A stretch of DNA of 48,339 bases from Gammaproteobacteria bacterium (GTDB lineage Bacteria; Pseudomonadota; Gammaproteobacteria; Pseudomonadales; Cellvibrionaceae). Within the stretch, counting starts at the first letter, position 1. Each line of letters begins with the position of its first letter. The position numbers and the translations under genes were made by a program. The stretch spans positions 1-48,339 of the forward strand of contig JANYIO010000211.1 of the NCBI GenBank assembly GCA_025362015.1. The letters run 5' to 3'. The notes beneath the pieces were generated by a model. That model searched no databases and had not been told where the DNA came from. It was given only the letters and a program-made list of their open reading frames with translations. Shown one piece after another: positions 46,499 to 48,339 of this stretch.

Positions 46499-47115
46499 TT
46501 TATGAAAACCCTCGATATTGATATTGCAAAGGATAATTTTTCTACTGACGACGTAGCTAAACCCGCAAATGCAATTATGATTACTAAGGTATTATTAAAT
46601 AACACCAAGACGTTACAGCTGATAAATTCCTAGATTAATTTGGCGCGTAAAACAACCGCCATTTAATCTCTCTTGTATTTACTGTAAATGAGTTTAGATC
46701 AGTGCACGATCTCAGCAATGCTTATTTGCAAGCTTAAAAATCAGTGTCGCGTCAAATCGGTTGGGTTAAAAAACATCAATGCAAATTAATGCGACATAAA
46801 ATAATGGATTAGACGACAATCGATTGAAATTTATTTTTAAATTTTAATAAATGTATATTAATTTCATCGAGTTATAAATTATATGATAATAACGCGCTTA
46901 ACTCTCGTAATTTTATTTTTAAAAATTCATTACATTCGAAAAATGATTTTTTTTAACAATTTATGATTATTTATTCTATATCAGCATTTAATCTATCAGG
47001 AAAGCATTTGAATAACCAGAACGAATACACTAGAATTTAATCAGTATTCACATGCACCTGGCTCCAAGCAAAACCCTGTGCACCATTTCACAGCATCAAC
47101 AAAGAGGCATTTATT
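46499..47115. other. AT-rich divergent intergenic region
   Basis: About 617 bases between the chemosensory operon (leftward) and the MHYT gene (rightward). From about 46680 it is very AT-rich with runs of A and T. It must hold both promoters; one good candidate is listed separately. A 43-codon frame from ATG 46502 has no ribosome site and was not accepted. No RNA gene or repeat family was recognised. Confidence 0.6.
47008..47036 (+). promoter_or_regulatory. Candidate sigma-70 promoter for the MHYT gene
   Basis: TTGAAT (47008-47013) and TAGAAT (47031-47036) are separated by exactly 17 bases, which leaves a leader of about 70 bases before the ATG at 47116. Read by eye only. Confidence 0.45.
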
Positions 47116-47877
47116 ATGGAAATGGAAGCGAGCTATAGCTGGTTCCTTGTGATCTTATCTTTTTTAGTATCTGTATTTGGGTCCTTTACTGGATTACAAA
47201 TAACAAATGGAATGAAGTCATCAAAAAATGAACCGTCCCTATTATGGATAACATTGGCGGCCATTTCATTAGGTGGCGGCGCCATTTGGACGATGCATTT
47301 TATTGGCATGCTCGCTTATCAAATTCCCATGGATATTGGTTACACACCCGGGTTTACTTTTCTCTCACTGCTAATTGCAATTATTTCAGTCGGCATTGGA
47401 ATTTATATTGCGGTTACTGGCCGCTTATCTGTTGCTCGCTTATTAGGTGCCGGAATGTTTACTGGCTTGGCGGTAGCAAGCATGCACTATATAGGCATGG
47501 AGGCGATGGTAATGCCTGGCGCCAGTATGACTTATGATAAAACTCTGGTGGGAGCTTCCCTGGTGATTGCCGTTGTTGCTGCCACAGTTGCACTATGGTT
47601 AGCCGTAAACTTGAAAGGCACAATGATTATGCTGTGTAGCGCCGTAGTTATGGCAATAGCTGTTTGCGGTATGCACTACACAGGTATGGCGGCCATGATA
47701 ATGACGCACAATCACGATACTGAATCTCTTGTGATTGAAAATTCTATGACACCTATGACCATGGGTTTGTTTATTTTTTGCGCTAGTATGTTGTTATTAG
47801 TTATTTGTTTGATTATGTCACTTAATCAACTGAGTAACCGTATGGAAGACGAACTTGGCCACACTGAAAAAGCATAG
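47116..47877 (+). CDS. Stand-alone MHYT-domain membrane sensor
   Basis: A 253-residue inner-membrane protein of seven hydrophobic segments carrying the three MHYT-type motifs: TMHFIGM (about 58), SMHYIGM (about 122) and GMHYTGM (about 190). By published proposal these motifs hold a metal, likely copper, and sense oxygen, CO or NO. Most MHYT domains are fused to GGDEF, EAL or kinase output domains, but none is attached here; the end is a short charged tail. The ATG follows AGAGG at good spacing. A HypX-like gene begins 124 bases later. Confidence 0.93.
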   Translation: MEMEASYSWFLVILSFLVSVFGSFTGLQITNGMKSSKNEPSLLWITLAAISLGGGAIWTMHFIGMLAYQIPMDIGYTPGFTFLSLLIAIISVGIGIYIAVTGRLSVARLLGAGMFTGLAVASMHYIGMEAMVMPGASMTYDKTLVGASLVIAVVAATVALWLAVNLKGTMIMLCSAVVMAIAVCGMHYTGMAAMIMTHNHDTESLVIENSMTPMTMGLFIFCASMLLLVICLIMSLNQLSNRMEDELGHTEKA

Positions 47878-48001
47878 CTTTACAGTATCCTTGCAGCGGT
47901 GTTGTTATTGAATTCAATGATCCACGAATTTAATGCGGCACCTTGCATTTATATTTTCTAGCTGGAGTTGCACTTTATCTTCATAGACCAAGGAGTCGCT
48001 T

Positions 48002-48339
48002 TTGAAAATATTATTGTTTGCCTCGGCTTACAATGGAATGTGTCAAAGAATGCATCGCGAACTTGAAGCGGACAATCATCAAATTGCTATTGAGTTGTCG
48101 GCAGATTCACAACAGATGAATGATGCAGTTACGCAATTTCAACCCAATCTTATTATTTGTCCTTTTCTTAAACATCGCGTTCCTGAAAATATTTGGCGCA
48201 AACATCTTTGCCTGATTGTACACCCTGGCATTGAAGGTGACCGCGGTCCCTCCTCGCTCGACTGGGCCATCACAAGCAAAAGGAGCCATTGGGGCGTTAC
48301 TGTATTACAAGCTAATACTGAAATGGATGCCGGTGATAT
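48002..48339 (+). CDS. hypX: HypX/HoxX-like hydrogenase maturation protein, 5' part
   Basis: The frame starts with TTG at 48002, preceded by AAGGAG at 6 bases, and runs open to the window edge (112 codons). KILLFASAYNGMCQRMHREL, then NLIICPFLKHRVPENIW, then VHPGIEGDRGPSSLDWAI match the formyltransferase-like N-terminus of HypX/HoxX. The full protein normally continues with an enoyl-CoA-hydratase-like domain. In aerobic hydrogenase systems HypX supplies the CO ligand of the NiFe centre from a one-carbon donor. Hydrogenase genes would lie beyond the window. Confidence 0.85.
   Translation, partial: MKILLFASAYNGMCQRMHRELEADNHQIAIELSADSQQMNDAVTQFQPNLIICPFLKHRVPENIWRKHLCLIVHPGIEGDRGPSSLDWAITSKRSHWGVTVLQANTEMDAGD

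Noticed and set aside
46502-46633. A 43-codon plus-strand frame starting at ATG 46502
   Set aside because: No ribosome site, starts against the chemosensory promoter region and has no recognisable features; likely chance in AT-rich DNA.

Overview
The window looks like a chromosomal segment of a moderately AT-rich gammaproteobacterium, most likely of the Cellvibrio/Cellvibrionaceae type. This is inferred from gene content: a Pseudomonas-like PA4642 protein, an RhlB-type helicase, the parE-yqiA-cpdA block, a Pil-Chp-like chemosensory cluster, rhombosortase and a VolA-type lipoprotein lipase. No rRNA, tRNA, IS element, prophage or CRISPR array was recognised.

Layout. 1-8.1 kb: housekeeping and mixed genes (gatB, PA4642-like, rhombosortase, a receiver-receiver protein with a degenerate GGDEF domain, an EamA permease, an RhlB-like helicase, a class I glutamine amidotransferase, a VIT1/CCC1-family protein). 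8.2-18.9 kb: a cobalamin block on the minus strand in two units. btuB-cobO-cobQ lies behind a recognisable cobalamin riboswitch. btuF-btuC-btuD-cobT-cobS-cobU-cobC covers uptake and nucleotide-loop assembly and shows no riboswitch. No corrin-ring genes are present, so uptake and salvage/remodelling is the likely role. 18.9-19.6 kb: a fructokinase (mak) pseudogene with an internal deletion and frameshift. 19.7-21.4 kb: two PilZ proteins and an orphan family-3-like solute-binding protein. 21.4-26.4 kb: radA, a PDC-like membrane protein and a VolA/Pla-1-type lipase.

26.7-34.6 kb holds the most unusual region. It is a co-directional run of zinc-ribbon protein, REC-PAS, HDOD, REC plus an HD-GYP-like domain that has lost most metal ligands, stand-alone REC, cytoplasmic histidine kinase, membrane histidine kinase and a solute-binding protein. 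That last protein is a clear paralogue of the one beside the PilZ genes. It looks like an undescribed multi-component phosphorelay with a periplasmic binding-protein input.

34.7-38.1 kb: cpdA-yqiA-parE on the minus strand. 38.4-46.5 kb: a chemosensory operon on the minus strand (PilG-like, PilH-like, CheW, MCP, CheA-REC hybrid, CheW, CheW) without CheR or CheB. 47.1 kb to the end: a stand-alone MHYT membrane protein, then the start of a HypX/HoxX-like gene cut by the window edge.

A cross-cutting feature is short in-frame tandem duplication (12-, 15- or 21-bp units) in linkers or termini of five unrelated proteins (RhlB, BtuF, BtuD, CheA, MCP), plus an exact 12-bp duplication upstream of the first PilZ gene. 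All family assignments come from reading motifs; no database search was possible.
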